A DNA stretch of 64,000 nt from JAGVPT01 sp035500675 (GTDB taxonomy: Bacteria > Bacteroidota > Ignavibacteria > UBA10030 > UBA8401). The DNA lies in the NCBI GenBank assembly GCA_035500675.1, contig DATJXA010000183.1:1-64000 (forward strand). Reading direction: 5' to 3'. Both the position numbers and the translations under genes were made by a program. Below the pieces are notes generated by a model, which was not told the origin of the DNA, made no database searches, and worked only from the letters and a program-made list of their open reading frames with translations. Each line of letters starts with the position of its first letter. Positions within the stretch are counted from its first letter, which is position 1. This document shows positions 35,815 to 44,465 of the stretch, one piece after another.

Positions 35815-36783
35815 ATGAAAGCAATTTGCATTCATGGACTAGGCGGTCCTGAAGTTCTCCATTATGAAGACGTCGCCGTGCCTCAGCCCGGCCCAGGAGA
35901 AGCGAGGGTGAAGATGGAAGCCGTCGGCGTAAATTTTATCGACGTCTATTTTCGTAAAGGGCTGTACAACGGATCGCTGCCGATGGTTTTAGGCCAGGAG
36001 GGGGCCGGTGTTGTGGATGCCGTGGGAACGGGTGTGAGAGAGGTCCGCGTCGGGGATCGAGTGGCGTTTGCTCCATGGAAAGATTCGTACGCAGAATTTG
36101 TGTCGATCCCCGCTTCAAGGCTGGTGCCGGTGCCGGACAACGTCAACACCCAACAAGCAGCTGCGGCAATTTTGCAAGGTCTCACCGCTCATTACCTCAG
36201 TCATAGTACTTACCCTATCCAAAAAGGGGATACAGTTCTCGTCCATGCCGCGGCAGGAGGAACAGGCGCCCTTCTTGTGCAGATTGCAAAGATGAAAGGG
36301 GCGCATGTCATCGGGACAGTTTCGAACGACATAAAAGAACGCGAAGCGCGCTCGCTTGGAGCGGATGACGTGATTGTCTACACGCAGGTCGACTTTGCAG
36401 AGGAGGTCAAAAGGATCACGTCGGGTAAAGGAGTGAAGGTAGTGTATGACTCTGTGGGGATCGACACGTTTGAGAAAAGTTTGAGCTCGCTCAAGCCGCG
36501 GGGGTATATGGTCTTGTTCGGGCAGTCGAGCGGTAGAGTGCAGCCGTTTGATCCGCAAGTACTCAACGCAAAAGGATCGCTCTTTCTTACACGGCCAACG
36601 CTCGCCCACTATGTCGCGACGCGAGAAGAATTGCTTCACCGCTCTAAGGATCTGTTCGACTGGATCGGAGAAGGGAAACTAAAGATCCGCATCGGCCGAA
36701 AATTTCCGCTGGCTCAAGCGGCCGAAGCACACAACTATTTGGAAGGACGGAAAGCACTGGGGAAACTGCTGCTCATTCCTTAA
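35815..36783 (+). CDS. NADPH:quinone oxidoreductase, zinc-free MDR family
   Basis: Medium-chain dehydrogenase/reductase of the QOR type, 322 aa. It lacks the zinc-ligand cysteines of alcohol dehydrogenases. It has the GroES-like N-terminal half (G-V-N-F-I-D-V-Y-F-R-K-G-L-Y), the LGQEGAGVV motif, and the NADP-binding AAAGGTGALLVQIAKMKG near residue 143. It reduces quinones with NADPH in the cytoplasm. The stop codon overlaps, tail to tail, the stop of the permease gene on the other strand. Confidence 0.92.
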   Translation: MKAICIHGLGGPEVLHYEDVAVPQPGPGEARVKMEAVGVNFIDVYFRKGLYNGSLPMVLGQEGAGVVDAVGTGVREVRVGDRVAFAPWKDSYAEFVSIPASRLVPVPDNVNTQQAAAAILQGLTAHYLSHSTYPIQKGDTVLVHAAAGGTGALLVQIAKMKGAHVIGTVSNDIKEREARSLGADDVIVYTQVDFAEEVKRITSGKGVKVVYDSVGIDTFEKSLSSLKPRGYMVLFGQSSGRVQPFDPQVLNAKGSLFLTRPTLAHYVATREELLHRSKDLFDWIGEGKLKIRIGRKFPLAQAAEAHNYLEGRKALGKLLLIP

Positions 36784-38204
36784 CCTTTATCTCTTATTTC
36801 CTGCCTTTCAATTTCTTTTCTCCAATACAAATAGAACGGAATTCCCGCCAACAGCAAAAATAACCCCACCATCGAATCGGCTGTTTGTTCGACAATGGTA
36901 TTGTAGACAAACCAGGTTGCGACGACGATAAAAGCGATCGGAATGTATGGATACCCGGGAACTCTATACGGCCGCGGAGTGTCGGGCATCTTTTTTCTCA
37001 GTATAAAAACCGCAAAAGCTCCCAACGCATAAAATATCCATCCTGCAAAAATAACGTAAGTGAAGATCTGATCGTACGTTCCGGTCAGGGTCAGGATCGA
37101 CGCCCAGACTCCTTGAACAAGAAGCGACCTCCCGGGAGTCCTAAAGCGAGGGTGGATTTTTCCGAGGCTTCGGAAAAAGAGTCTGTCTTTCGCCATCGCG
37201 AAATACACGCGGGCAGTGGTCATGGAAGTGGCGTTGACGGTGCCGAATGTCGAGACCATCACGATCGCTGAGATGATCGCGCCGCCATAGCCGTGAAAAA
37301 TTCTTTCCATGACATCCGCGGCGACGAGCTTTGACGTTGCAATCTCCCCGATCGGAAGGATGTACAGGTATGCGAGGTTTGTCGCGACGTATATCAGAAT
37401 GATGGCAACGGTCCCGACAACCAGCGCGATGGGGATATTTTTTTTTGGATCCTTGACCTCGCCCGCGAGATAGGTAAGACTGTTCCATCCGTCGTACGAC
37501 CACAATGTCGCGATCATCGCTACGCCAATTGCGCTGAGCACCGCTCCAGATGCAGGGGCTCCCCATAACGGAAAGAAATGATCAACACTTCCGTGTCCTA
37601 CCGTAAAAGCAAGCACAACGATGCCGCCGATGGCCAGCACTTTCATGAACGTGAGGACGTCCTGCACCAAACCGCCAAATTGAACGCCGAAATAGTTTAC
37701 CACTGCGAGAATGAGGATCGCAGAGATCGCGACCATGCTCACGCCTATATCTTTCAACGGACAGATGTTACCGATGAGAGGGAGCTTCCATGCTTCGAGC
37801 GCGGGGCTGAAATGAGGGAGGTTGATGAAATATCCCGAGTATCGTCCAAATGCCACTGCAATGGCGGCGATCGATCCGGTCTGATACACGATGAAGGTGG
37901 TCCAGCCATAGAGAAAGCCGGTGAGATCGCCGTACGTAACGCGGAAGAAAATATATTGCCCGCCGGCGTCGGGGATCATGCCCGCAATCTCCGCATTGGT
38001 CAATGCTCCCGCGAGCGTGAGAATGCCCGTCAAAATCCATACGAAGATCATGATCCCCGGAATCTGAACCGTCGCGGCAATGCTCTGCGGCGTCAGAAAT
38101 ATTCCGGACCCGATGACCGACCCGATGACGACCATAATTGCCGACGTAAGGCCCAGGCGCCGGGCCAAGGTCGGTTCGGTTTCAACAGAATCCGCTGTCG
38201 TCAT
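36780..38204 (-). CDS. APC-family amino-acid permease
   Basis: About 474 aa with 12 predicted membrane helices. The N-terminal consensus GLTSAIMVVIGSVIGSGIFL with the unwound-helix G-S-G-I-F and later W-S-Y-D-G-W-N are typical of APC/LAT transporters, which import or exchange amino acids. Substrate not assignable. ATG 38204 was chosen; a TTG at 38225 would add seven residues and neither has a clear ribosome site. A promoter lies 40-70 bp upstream on this strand. Confidence 0.87.
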   Translation of the reverse strand: MTTADSVETEPTLARRLGLTSAIMVVIGSVIGSGIFLTPQSIAATVQIPGIMIFVWILTGILTLAGALTNAEIAGMIPDAGGQYIFFRVTYGDLTGFLYGWTTFIVYQTGSIAAIAVAFGRYSGYFINLPHFSPALEAWKLPLIGNICPLKDIGVSMVAISAILILAVVNYFGVQFGGLVQDVLTFMKVLAIGGIVVLAFTVGHGSVDHFFPLWGAPASGAVLSAIGVAMIATLWSYDGWNSLTYLAGEVKDPKKNIPIALVVGTVAIILIYVATNLAYLYILPIGEIATSKLVAADVMERIFHGYGGAIISAIVMVSTFGTVNATSMTTARVYFAMAKDRLFFRSLGKIHPRFRTPGRSLLVQGVWASILTLTGTYDQIFTYVIFAGWIFYALGAFAVFILRKKMPDTPRPYRVPGYPYIPIAFIVVATWFVYNTIVEQTADSMVGLFLLLAGIPFYLYWRKEIERQEIRDKG

Positions 38205-38243
38205 CGAAAGTTGGGGGAGTGGCAAAAGGAAATTGCGTTCAGA

Positions 38244-38274
38244 TGAAAATAGAGAATAGAGGAAGAAGAAGCAA
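38244..38274 (-). promoter_or_regulatory. Promoter of the APC permease gene
   Basis: On the minus strand TTGCT (38274-38270), 18 bp, TATTTTCA (38251-38244). Standard spacing for this window. Confidence 0.55.
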
Positions 38275-38307
38275 TAAGAAATTCACCCTAAAGCCCGCAG
38301 CAAGAAT

Positions 38308-39561
38308 TTAGTTTTTTTCCGCGCGAAGAAATCGCGCCAGGTCGAGCTCAAACTTCAGAGCATTGATCTGGCGGGCGAGGATCACGACGATACCTGCGGT
38401 GATAGTTTCCGTTGTGCCGAGCAAGGCCAGAACCCACCCGTTGTGTACGAAATGCGGAAATCCCACGAACACCGTCATTGAAATGAGCGGCGATAAGACG
38501 CCTCCAACGAAGAGACCCAATCGAGCGGGGTTCGTAAAATCTTGTCTCAAGGCAAGCGCCCAACGTTTTAGACCATCGGACGCCTCGAGCTTGCCATCGC
38601 GGACGAGATCATCGATGCAATGTTTGTACATCCTCACACTTTGAAAAGCGGTCGTCAACGAAAGAGCGACAGCCGAAATGCCGAACAATGCGCCAGCCCA
38701 CGAGAACTTTCCCATGCCGATGAGCGCATCTACCTGGAATGCGCCGAACGATGCGAGGAGGAAGACAGGAATCAGGAGCTTCGACCGGGAGATGAGTTGA
38801 CTCCATGTGAAGCCGGAACCGCGCAACGCAAACAACTCTGCCGTTTCCGCAAGGACGTCGTCCGTCGAAGCGGCAAACACTTTGCCAAACCCGTGCGTGA
38901 TGTGCTCGAGGATGTGCGTGATCGGGCCGATGACCAACAGCGCCTTGATAATTGCCTGCGCGGTCGCGGTGCGCGTATCGGCATTGTCGAATGTCATCCG
39001 GCCGATGACATGACGCATGACGATCGGTGAGATGGTCTCGTTGAGGTCTTCGATAAGTTCTCGGTCGGATTCAGTGGCACCGAGATTCCCGTCGTCGACG
39101 AGGACGAATTTTTTGAAGTCGAGTCGATGCGCGAGAATAACCGCAATTTCCTCGTCGAGGTCGACATTTTCCTTTGCCGCCAGTTCATGCTCTTGAGGAA
39201 GGATGAGAGGTTTCACCTGCGAGCGCAGGAGCTGCGGCAGCCATGTGATGATCGTGCGGTGCTGGCTCAGGACCGAGAGGCTGTTGATAGCACTGAGGAC
39301 TCGCTCGGGAGTTTTCTCCACCGTGCGAATGCCAATGGCTTTGCCGCTCTTGAAGACCTTTGCTATGCGGGACCCAAGAGATGGGTTTTTTCTAAGGGCG
39401 AAGCGGAGTTCTTTCGGCAGGTGTTGAGGAAAATCGAGCTCCTCCAGCAAAGAAACGACCTTCAGGTTATAGAGCCCGATAGGAGGATTCTTTTGAAACC
39501 GGAGAAGCTGTGCAATGAACGACGGAAGTTTCAGCGATTGGAACCGACGTGTAAATTCCAT
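38308..39561 (-). CDS. Unrecognised integral membrane protein
   Basis: 417 aa, family not recognised. The first ~240 residues are soluble-looking and mixed charged, with LPKELRFALRKNPSLGSRIAK and a long helical segment ending in an acidic patch (DLDEEIAVILAHRLDF). About four hydrophobic helices follow between residues 258 and 408, two of them paired with G-G-V-L-S-P-L-I-S-M-T-V-F-V-G-F. No signal peptide. It has its own promoter and convincing codon use (the antisense frames do not look better). Downstream is the permease, transcribed in the same direction from a separate promoter. Confidence 0.7.
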   Translation of the reverse strand: MEFTRRFQSLKLPSFIAQLLRFQKNPPIGLYNLKVVSLLEELDFPQHLPKELRFALRKNPSLGSRIAKVFKSGKAIGIRTVEKTPERVLSAINSLSVLSQHRTIITWLPQLLRSQVKPLILPQEHELAAKENVDLDEEIAVILAHRLDFKKFVLVDDGNLGATESDRELIEDLNETISPIVMRHVIGRMTFDNADTRTATAQAIIKALLVIGPITHILEHITHGFGKVFAASTDDVLAETAELFALRGSGFTWSQLISRSKLLIPVFLLASFGAFQVDALIGMGKFSWAGALFGISAVALSLTTAFQSVRMYKHCIDDLVRDGKLEASDGLKRWALALRQDFTNPARLGLFVGGVLSPLISMTVFVGFPHFVHNGWVLALLGTTETITAGIVVILARQINALKFELDLARFLRAEKN

Positions 39562-39580
39562 TGTCCAAGATGATTTTAGA

Positions 39581-39611
39581 AAAATATAGAAAGAACTCTC
39601 TCGACTAGCAA
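39581..39611 (-). promoter_or_regulatory. Promoter of the unrecognised membrane protein gene
   Basis: Minus strand TTGCT (39611-39607), 18 bp, TATATTTT (39588-39581), then 19 nt to the ATG at 39561. Confidence 0.62.
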
Positions 39612-39650
39612 TGAACGCAGGTTTTTTTATTCCTGATTATTTTGTAGCAA

Positions 39651-39690
39651 CAAAAAACCCCGGCTCTGTAGCAAGGCGGGGTTCTTTGTT
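39651..39690 (-). terminator. Terminator of the Lys/Met-rich peptide gene
   Basis: Stem AACCCCG (39656-39662) and CGGGGTT (39677-39683) with extra G/C pairing inside. Read on the minus strand it ends in TTTTTTG, so it serves the small gene upstream on that strand. Confidence 0.78.
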
Positions 39691-39717
39691 GTATGATGCA
39701 AAGAATATGAAGACGAT

Positions 39718-40014
39718 TTATTTCTTGTCGTCCATCTTCATGTCGTCTTTCTTCATATCATCTTTCTTCATCGTGTCTTTCTTCATCATTTTCTTTGATT
39801 TCTTTGCCATCTTGGCTTTCTTCGCCGGCTTTGCCTTCTTTGCCATCTTAGATTTCTTCGCCATCTTTGTCTTCTTTGTCGTCTTGGCTTTCTTCTTCAT
39901 CTCCATTTTCTTTTCCGGCATTTTGCTCATCTCTTGGGGTTTCGCCGAATCTTGGGCGAGGGAGAGTGAGAAGGCAAAGGCGAGAGCCAGCAACAGGCTG
40001 ACGAGACGTTTCAT
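39718..40014 (-). CDS. Small secreted Lys/Met-rich low-complexity protein
   Basis: 98 aa. A clear signal peptide (MKRLVSLLLALAFAFSLSLA, cut before Q21) is followed by a mature chain made almost only of Lys, Met, Ala, Thr and late Asp: K-M-A-K-K steps in the middle, then K-K-D-D-M repeats at the end. An AAAGGAG ribosome site, its own promoter and a terminator show it is a real gene despite low complexity. Met-rich exported peptides can bind Cu(I)/Ag(I), and poly-cationic ones bind envelope polymers; neither is shown here. It lies just after a two-component pair transcribed in the same direction. Confidence 0.8.
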   Translation of the reverse strand: MKRLVSLLLALAFAFSLSLAQDSAKPQEMSKMPEKKMEMKKKAKTTKKTKMAKKSKMAKKAKPAKKAKMAKKSKKMMKKDTMKKDDMKKDDMKMDDKK

Positions 40015-40095
40015 TGAACAACCGCTCCTTTCAAAAAAGTGTTGATAGGTTTGTAATTTGGCTGAAATTCGATCTGATTGGGATTATCGTAGGGC

Positions 40096-40126
40096 TTAAC
40101 TTATGGTTTTGCGTTTTCATTGTCAA
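40096..40126 (-). promoter_or_regulatory. Promoter of the Lys/Met-rich peptide gene
   Basis: Minus strand TTGAC (40126-40122), 18 bp, TAAGTTAA (40103-40096), starting 12 bp after the kinase stop codon. Confidence 0.6.
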
Positions 40127-40137
40127 GTGAAAAACAC

Positions 40138-41622
40138 TTAATGATGGAGAATCGGTAGTAAAACGGTGAAAATGCTTCCGCGGTTGATTTCACTTTGGAC
40201 CGTCACTTTACCGCCATGTGTTTCAGTAATCCATTGAGCGATCGAGAGCCCTAATCCCGACCCACCCATCTCACGTGAACGTCCTTTATCAACTCTATAA
40301 AAACGGTCGAAAATTTTGGATTGGTCCTCGACGGGTATTCCTATACCATTATCCTTAACAATAATTTTTGCTGAACCGTTCTCCCGTATGAGCGATAACG
40401 ACACGGTCCCGTGTTCGGGGGTATATTTGATGGCGTTGTCGAGGAGGTTCAGCACCAACTGACGAAGGCGAACCCCGTCCCCCAAAACGGATAGGTTTTC
40501 AACTTTTTCGAGGCCGACATGGATGTGCTTTTTCTCCGCGAGCACTTCGCCGTCTTCGTGCAGTTCTTTGATGATGGGGGCGAGAGAGACTTCTTCGAAC
40601 GTGAATGTGGATTTCCCGACATCTCCTTTTGCCAGCAAGAGCAAGTTTTCGATGATCGAAGACATGCGGAGAATTTCGTGAAGTGTGCTGGAAAGTATCC
40701 GACGATATTGGTCGTTCGATTGCTTCGAGCGCAGGGCGAGCTCGAGCTCTCCGCGCATGATCGTCAGCGGTGTGCGCAGTTCGTGGGATGCGTCGACCGA
40801 AAACTGTTTGATTTTATCGAACGAGCCTTGGAGTCGCCCGATCATATCGTTGAACGTCGATATCAATCTGCCGATCTCATCGTCGACGTCCACCGAGACG
40901 ATGCGACGGTCCAAGTTTTGAGCCGTGATGTCGCGCGCAGTCTTCGTGATCTTGTCGACGGGTTTGAGCGATTTGTTTGCAAGGAACCAGCCGCCGAGCA
41001 CGGAGAGGATAATAGCGACCGGAACGAGGATAATAAAGATCGAAAAGAGATTCCCGAGCACTTCGCTGATTTCTGCCTCGGGGTAAGCGACGTAAATTTT
41101 TGCGAAGGCGTTTTGCGTCACGGCAAGGCGCAACGGTTGCCCCTGTGCATCATAAATTGTCACGAGCTTCGTCGTGTTGAACGGAATGTCCTCGAAAACG
41201 ATGTCTTCCTTACCGAGGCTGTACGATTTGTAAAGAATGTCCCCGTTGCGGTCGCGGATTTGGATGATTTGTTTCTTCGGGCTCAAGAGCGTGTGCTCGT
41301 AGATCTGATTCCATATCTGGTCGAATTCAGTCGAATCGTCCTGTGTCACCTCCACCTCATGAGAGCGTTTAACTTTTTTCTCCTGCTTTTTTGCCGACGC
41401 AAGGGGAACGGTCCGTTGACGTTTCAATTTGACCTTTCGCGCCTGCGGCTCGATGAAGTTTTTCAGCCATACCACCTCGTTGCGCAGCGAATAATCCAGG
41501 TTCGACAGGAGATTGGCTTTCGTGTAAAAATATGCCGTGAGGCCGAAGCCGAAGAGGGTCACGCCGAGAATGAGCGTGTACCAGGCGGTAAGCTTCAATC
41601 GGATGGAATGGAGGAACTTCAT
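40138..41622 (-). CDS. HAMP-domain sensor histidine kinase
   Basis: 494 aa, membrane sensor of an OmpR-type pair. First membrane helix about 13-33, a periplasmic/sensor region to about 185 with a basic Lys/Arg-rich part near 60-85, second helix about 188-212, HAMP to 265, HisKA with SVDASHELRTPLTIM (phospho-His), HATPase with N-box LLDNAIKYTPEH, G1 VKDNGIGIP and G2 GGSGLGLS. Signal unknown; the layout is like the CusS/heavy-metal or envelope-stress class. It begins one base after the regulator stop and is surely co-transcribed. Confidence 0.93.
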   Translation of the reverse strand: MKFLHSIRLKLTAWYTLILGVTLFGFGLTAYFYTKANLLSNLDYSLRNEVVWLKNFIEPQARKVKLKRQRTVPLASAKKQEKKVKRSHEVEVTQDDSTEFDQIWNQIYEHTLLSPKKQIIQIRDRNGDILYKSYSLGKEDIVFEDIPFNTTKLVTIYDAQGQPLRLAVTQNAFAKIYVAYPEAEISEVLGNLFSIFIILVPVAIILSVLGGWFLANKSLKPVDKITKTARDITAQNLDRRIVSVDVDDEIGRLISTFNDMIGRLQGSFDKIKQFSVDASHELRTPLTIMRGELELALRSKQSNDQYRRILSSTLHEILRMSSIIENLLLLAKGDVGKSTFTFEEVSLAPIIKELHEDGEVLAEKKHIHVGLEKVENLSVLGDGVRLRQLVLNLLDNAIKYTPEHGTVSLSLIRENGSAKIIVKDNGIGIPVEDQSKIFDRFYRVDKGRSREMGGSGLGLSIAQWITETHGGKVTVQSEINRGSIFTVLLPILHH

Positions 41623-41623
41623 G

Positions 41624-42295
41624 TCAGTTGGCCTTCATCACGTAGCCCACGCCGCGCACGGTGTGGATGAGTTTTTTCTCGCGGCCGCCGTCGATCTTGC
41701 TGCGAAGATGGTTGATATAGACGTCGATGATGTTCGTCCCGGTATCGAAGTTGTAGTTCCAGATGTGTTCCGAGATGATGATACGGCTCAGCACTTTGTT
41801 CGTGTTCCGCATGAAGTATTCGAGAAGTGTGTACTCTTTCGCCGTCAGCTCGATCGTTTTCTCTCCTCGCATGGCTTTGTGCGAAACAAGGTCGAGGTGT
41901 AGATCTCCGACAGTGAGCGAGGTCGTTTTCTCGGAACCGCCCCGCCGAAGCAACGACCGGACGCGTGCAAGCAGCTCTGCGATCGCAAACGGTTTGACGA
42001 GATAATCATCGGCTCCTGAATCGAGTCCTTTGACTTTGTCTTCCACGGAGCCTTTTGCCGTGATCATGAGGACGGGAGCGGAGATGCGCTTCATGCGGAG
42101 TTCTTTGAGCAGCGTCAGACCATCCTTCTTTGGCATGAGGATGTCGAGAATGATGAGATCGAAGGCGTGTTCAATTGCCAACTCCTTGCCCTTCTCTCCG
42201 TCGAATGCAAGGTCGACGCTGAAATTGTCCTCCTCCAATCCCTTCTTGATGATTGCGCTTACTTTCTTTTCGTCTTCAACAACCAAGATTTTCAT
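41624..42295 (-). CDS. OmpR/PhoB-type response regulator
   Basis: 223 aa: receiver with the acidic pair E-D-E near residue 8, phospho-Asp in DLIILDILMPKKDG (about D52), the switch T/K residues (TAKGS, K in YLVKPF), and a C-terminal winged helix (LTAKEYTLLEYFM, then a DVYINHLRSKI recognition region). ATG 42295 is given; a GTG one codon earlier (42298) is better spaced from the GGAGGA site and may be the true start. It partners the adjacent kinase. Confidence 0.95.
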   Translation of the reverse strand: MKILVVEDEKKVSAIIKKGLEEDNFSVDLAFDGEKGKELAIEHAFDLIILDILMPKKDGLTLLKELRMKRISAPVLMITAKGSVEDKVKGLDSGADDYLVKPFAIAELLARVRSLLRRGGSEKTTSLTVGDLHLDLVSHKAMRGEKTIELTAKEYTLLEYFMRNTNKVLSRIIISEHIWNYNFDTGTNIIDVYINHLRSKIDGGREKKLIHTVRGVGYVMKAN

Positions 42296-42325
42296 CACGC
42301 TTCTTTTTCCTCCAAATCAACGGTA

Positions 42326-42356
42326 CAATATTAAAACAGTTTACATCGATTTGCAA
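42326..42356 (-). promoter_or_regulatory. Promoter of the two-component operon
   Basis: Minus strand TTGCA (42356-42352), 18 bp, TAATATTG (42333-42326), then GGAGGA and the regulator start. Confidence 0.58.
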
Positions 42357-42433
42357 CTCATTCGGTTCCATTATGTCAAACCTCACGTACGCTATCGAGG
42401 TTTTCTCGGATTCCACGATATCATTGTTCCAAT

Positions 42434-42489
42434 CTTACAATCTTGTAATAATGCAATATTGCGAGATTACAAAATTGCAAGATTTTAAG
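42434..42489. repeat. Heptad palindrome between divergent operons
   Basis: Exactly eight 7-bp steps (56 bp): CTTACAA, TCTTGTA, ATAATGC, AATATTG, CGAGATT, ACAAAAT, TGCAAGA, TTTTAAG. The halves are imperfect inverted copies. It lies between the minus-strand two-component promoter and the plus-strand TRAP promoter. Confidence 0.78.
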
Positions 42490-42513
42490 CCCACACCTCC
42501 CTAATACAATTTT

Positions 42514-42544
42514 TTGGAAAAGTTGGGCGATTTCTCTATATTCA
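42514..42544 (+). promoter_or_regulatory. Promoter of the TRAP operon
   Basis: TTGGA (42514-42518), 18 bp, TATATTCA (42537-42544). The first gene starts only 11 nt later with no Shine-Dalgarno sequence. Confidence 0.6.
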
Positions 42545-42555
42545 TTTACGAAATC

Positions 42556-43425
42556 ATGAAAAGATTCTTTCCCATAATTCTCGTTCTCCTCGGTCTCCAA
42601 AGCTGGTCGTGCGGACTTCTCCAAACGGTTGCCGTAAAATCGACGACCGGAATCCTTGACGAAGGGATGGCCGCAATCTATGAAGAGTCCGACCTTCAAC
42701 TCGCCGAGCAAGCAATCGCCTCCGACCTTAAACTTCTTGAAGCGCTCCATAAATCAGACCCCTCCAACGATCATCTCCTCATCATGCTCACGCAGGCATA
42801 CGCAGGATACGCGCTGGGTTTCGTTGAAGACCAAGATCCGGAACGGGCTAAACTTTTTTATGCCCGTGCGCGCGATTACGGGTTGGAAGTCCTGAGGGAA
42901 AATAAAACCTTCTCCGATGATTTCGACGAAGGTCCGGCAACCTTCGTGAAGGGAGTCGAATCGCTTTCCGACGACGATGTGCCCGCTCTTTTTTGGACCG
43001 CTAACGCATGGGGCAATCTCATCAACCTCAGCATCTCGGACCCTGACGTCGTTGCCGATCTCTATAAAGTGAATGCAATGATGGATTTTGTTTTACGGCA
43101 CGACGAAAAATTCTTCTACGGCGGGGCACATCTCTATTTTGGCGCAATCCTCGCGACAACGCCGAAAGCGTTAGGAGGGGATCCCGAAAAAGCAAAAGAA
43201 CATTTCGAAAGATGCCTTACGATCGGAGATCACAAGTTGCTCCTCCCGTATGTCTACTACGCAAAAACCTATGCTGTACAGGTACAGAATAAAAAGCTTT
43301 TTGAATCACTGCTGACGACCGTGGATACAACGTCGATCGACGTGCTTCCCGAACAAAGGCTGATCAACGCTATCGCCAAACGGAAAGCGAAAGCCCTTCT
43401 AGCAAAAACTTCGGAATATTTCTAA
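42556..43425 (+). CDS. TRAP transporter TAtT component
   Basis: 289 aa from ATG 42556 (an ATG-less longer frame would begin inside the promoter). Signal peptide with a possible lipobox (S-W-S-C, residue 19). The rest is helical and TPR-like: YEESDLQLAEQAIASDLKLL, LLIMLTQAYAGYALGFVED and PEKAKEHFERCL. This matches TAtT (T component) proteins, trimeric periplasmic partners that accompany the DctP subunit in tripartite TRAP systems, known from Treponema and others. It leads a compact four-gene operon with dctP, dctQ and dctM. Confidence 0.88.
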   Translation: MKRFFPIILVLLGLQSWSCGLLQTVAVKSTTGILDEGMAAIYEESDLQLAEQAIASDLKLLEALHKSDPSNDHLLIMLTQAYAGYALGFVEDQDPERAKLFYARARDYGLEVLRENKTFSDDFDEGPATFVKGVESLSDDDVPALFWTANAWGNLINLSISDPDVVADLYKVNAMMDFVLRHDEKFFYGGAHLYFGAILATTPKALGGDPEKAKEHFERCLTIGDHKLLLPYVYYAKTYAVQVQNKKLFESLLTTVDTTSIDVLPEQRLINAIAKRKAKALLAKTSEYF

Positions 43426-43454
43426 CCCAGTGATACCATGACCCAAAGGATTTT

Positions 43455-44465
43455 ATGCTAAAGACATTTGTCATATCGGCACTTTTCATTATTTTTTCTC
43501 TCCCGATTTTCGGGCAAGAGTATACGATAAAATTCGCGACGCTTGCCCCGGAAGGGAGCACGTGGTTGAATGTCATGAGAGAGTACGACCAGGCAATCCG
43601 GAAGGAAAGCGGGGGAAGGATGGGTTTCAAAATCTATGCAGGAAGCGTCGCTGGGGATGAACAGGACGTTCTGCGAAAAATTCGACTCGGCCAGTACCAC
43701 AGCGCCGGCTTTACCGGCGTCGGGATGGGAAAGATAGCGCCGATGGTTCGTATCCTCGACGCGCCGTTCTTTTTTAAAAACCATGATGAAGTAGATTATG
43801 TGCTCGCAAAGTACGACTCGGTTTTTCGCAAAGCGTTCGAGGACAATGGGTTTGTTCTTCTCGGCTGGGCAGAGGTCGGCTACGTCTATGTGTTTACCAA
43901 CAAGCCGATCACGAAAGTAAGCGACCTCGACGGGGTAAAAATGTGGATGTGGGAAGGAGACCCTGTTGCCGAAGCGACATTTCAGGCGCTCGATGTTAAA
44001 CCCATACCCCTCTCGATCACGGACGTTCTCACGTCGCTGCAAACCGGATTAGTGAACGGCATTTATGCTTCGCCGCTGGCAGCAGTGTCGCTCCAATGGT
44101 TTACTGCAGTGAAATATATGATGGATGTGCCGCTTACGAATTCGGCCGGCGCGGTGCTGATTTCAAAAAGAGAATACGAGAGCCTTCCGGCCGATTTGCA
44201 GGAGATTCTCTCGCGGAACGGCTCCATCTACATGAAAAAGCTCACGCAGCTCAGCAGGCAGGATAACGACAAGTCCCTTCAAGTCCTCAAAAAAAATAAA
44301 ATTATCTTCACACAACCGGCATCGCAGCAGGAATACGAGCGCTACGAAGAAATCGGGAAAAAAGCGCGCGCCCTAATGGCCGGCAAACTGTATTCCCAGG
44401 AATTTCTAAACAGCGTCGAACGCACGCTCGCCGATTACCGCGCTTCGCATAAAGGATCCCGGTGA
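43455..44465 (+). CDS. dctP: TRAP transporter substrate-binding protein (DctP)
   Basis: 336-aa periplasmic binding protein, DctP family. Signal peptide (ends I-F-G-Q, residue 21), then IKFATLAPEGSTWLNVM, the GRMGFKIYAGS motif, RKIRLGQYHSAGFTG, and the VKMWMWEGDPVAEATFQALD and LQTGLVNGIYASPLA segments that line the ligand pocket. The usual carboxylate-binding Arg could lie in the VKMW region but is not obvious, so the ligand may not be a simple dicarboxylate. An AAAGGA ribosome site precedes it. Confidence 0.93.
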   Translation: MLKTFVISALFIIFSLPIFGQEYTIKFATLAPEGSTWLNVMREYDQAIRKESGGRMGFKIYAGSVAGDEQDVLRKIRLGQYHSAGFTGVGMGKIAPMVRILDAPFFFKNHDEVDYVLAKYDSVFRKAFEDNGFVLLGWAEVGYVYVFTNKPITKVSDLDGVKMWMWEGDPVAEATFQALDVKPIPLSITDVLTSLQTGLVNGIYASPLAAVSLQWFTAVKYMMDVPLTNSAGAVLISKREYESLPADLQEILSRNGSIYMKKLTQLSRQDNDKSLQVLKKNKIIFTQPASQQEYERYEEIGKKARALMAGKLYSQEFLNSVERTLADYRASHKGSR

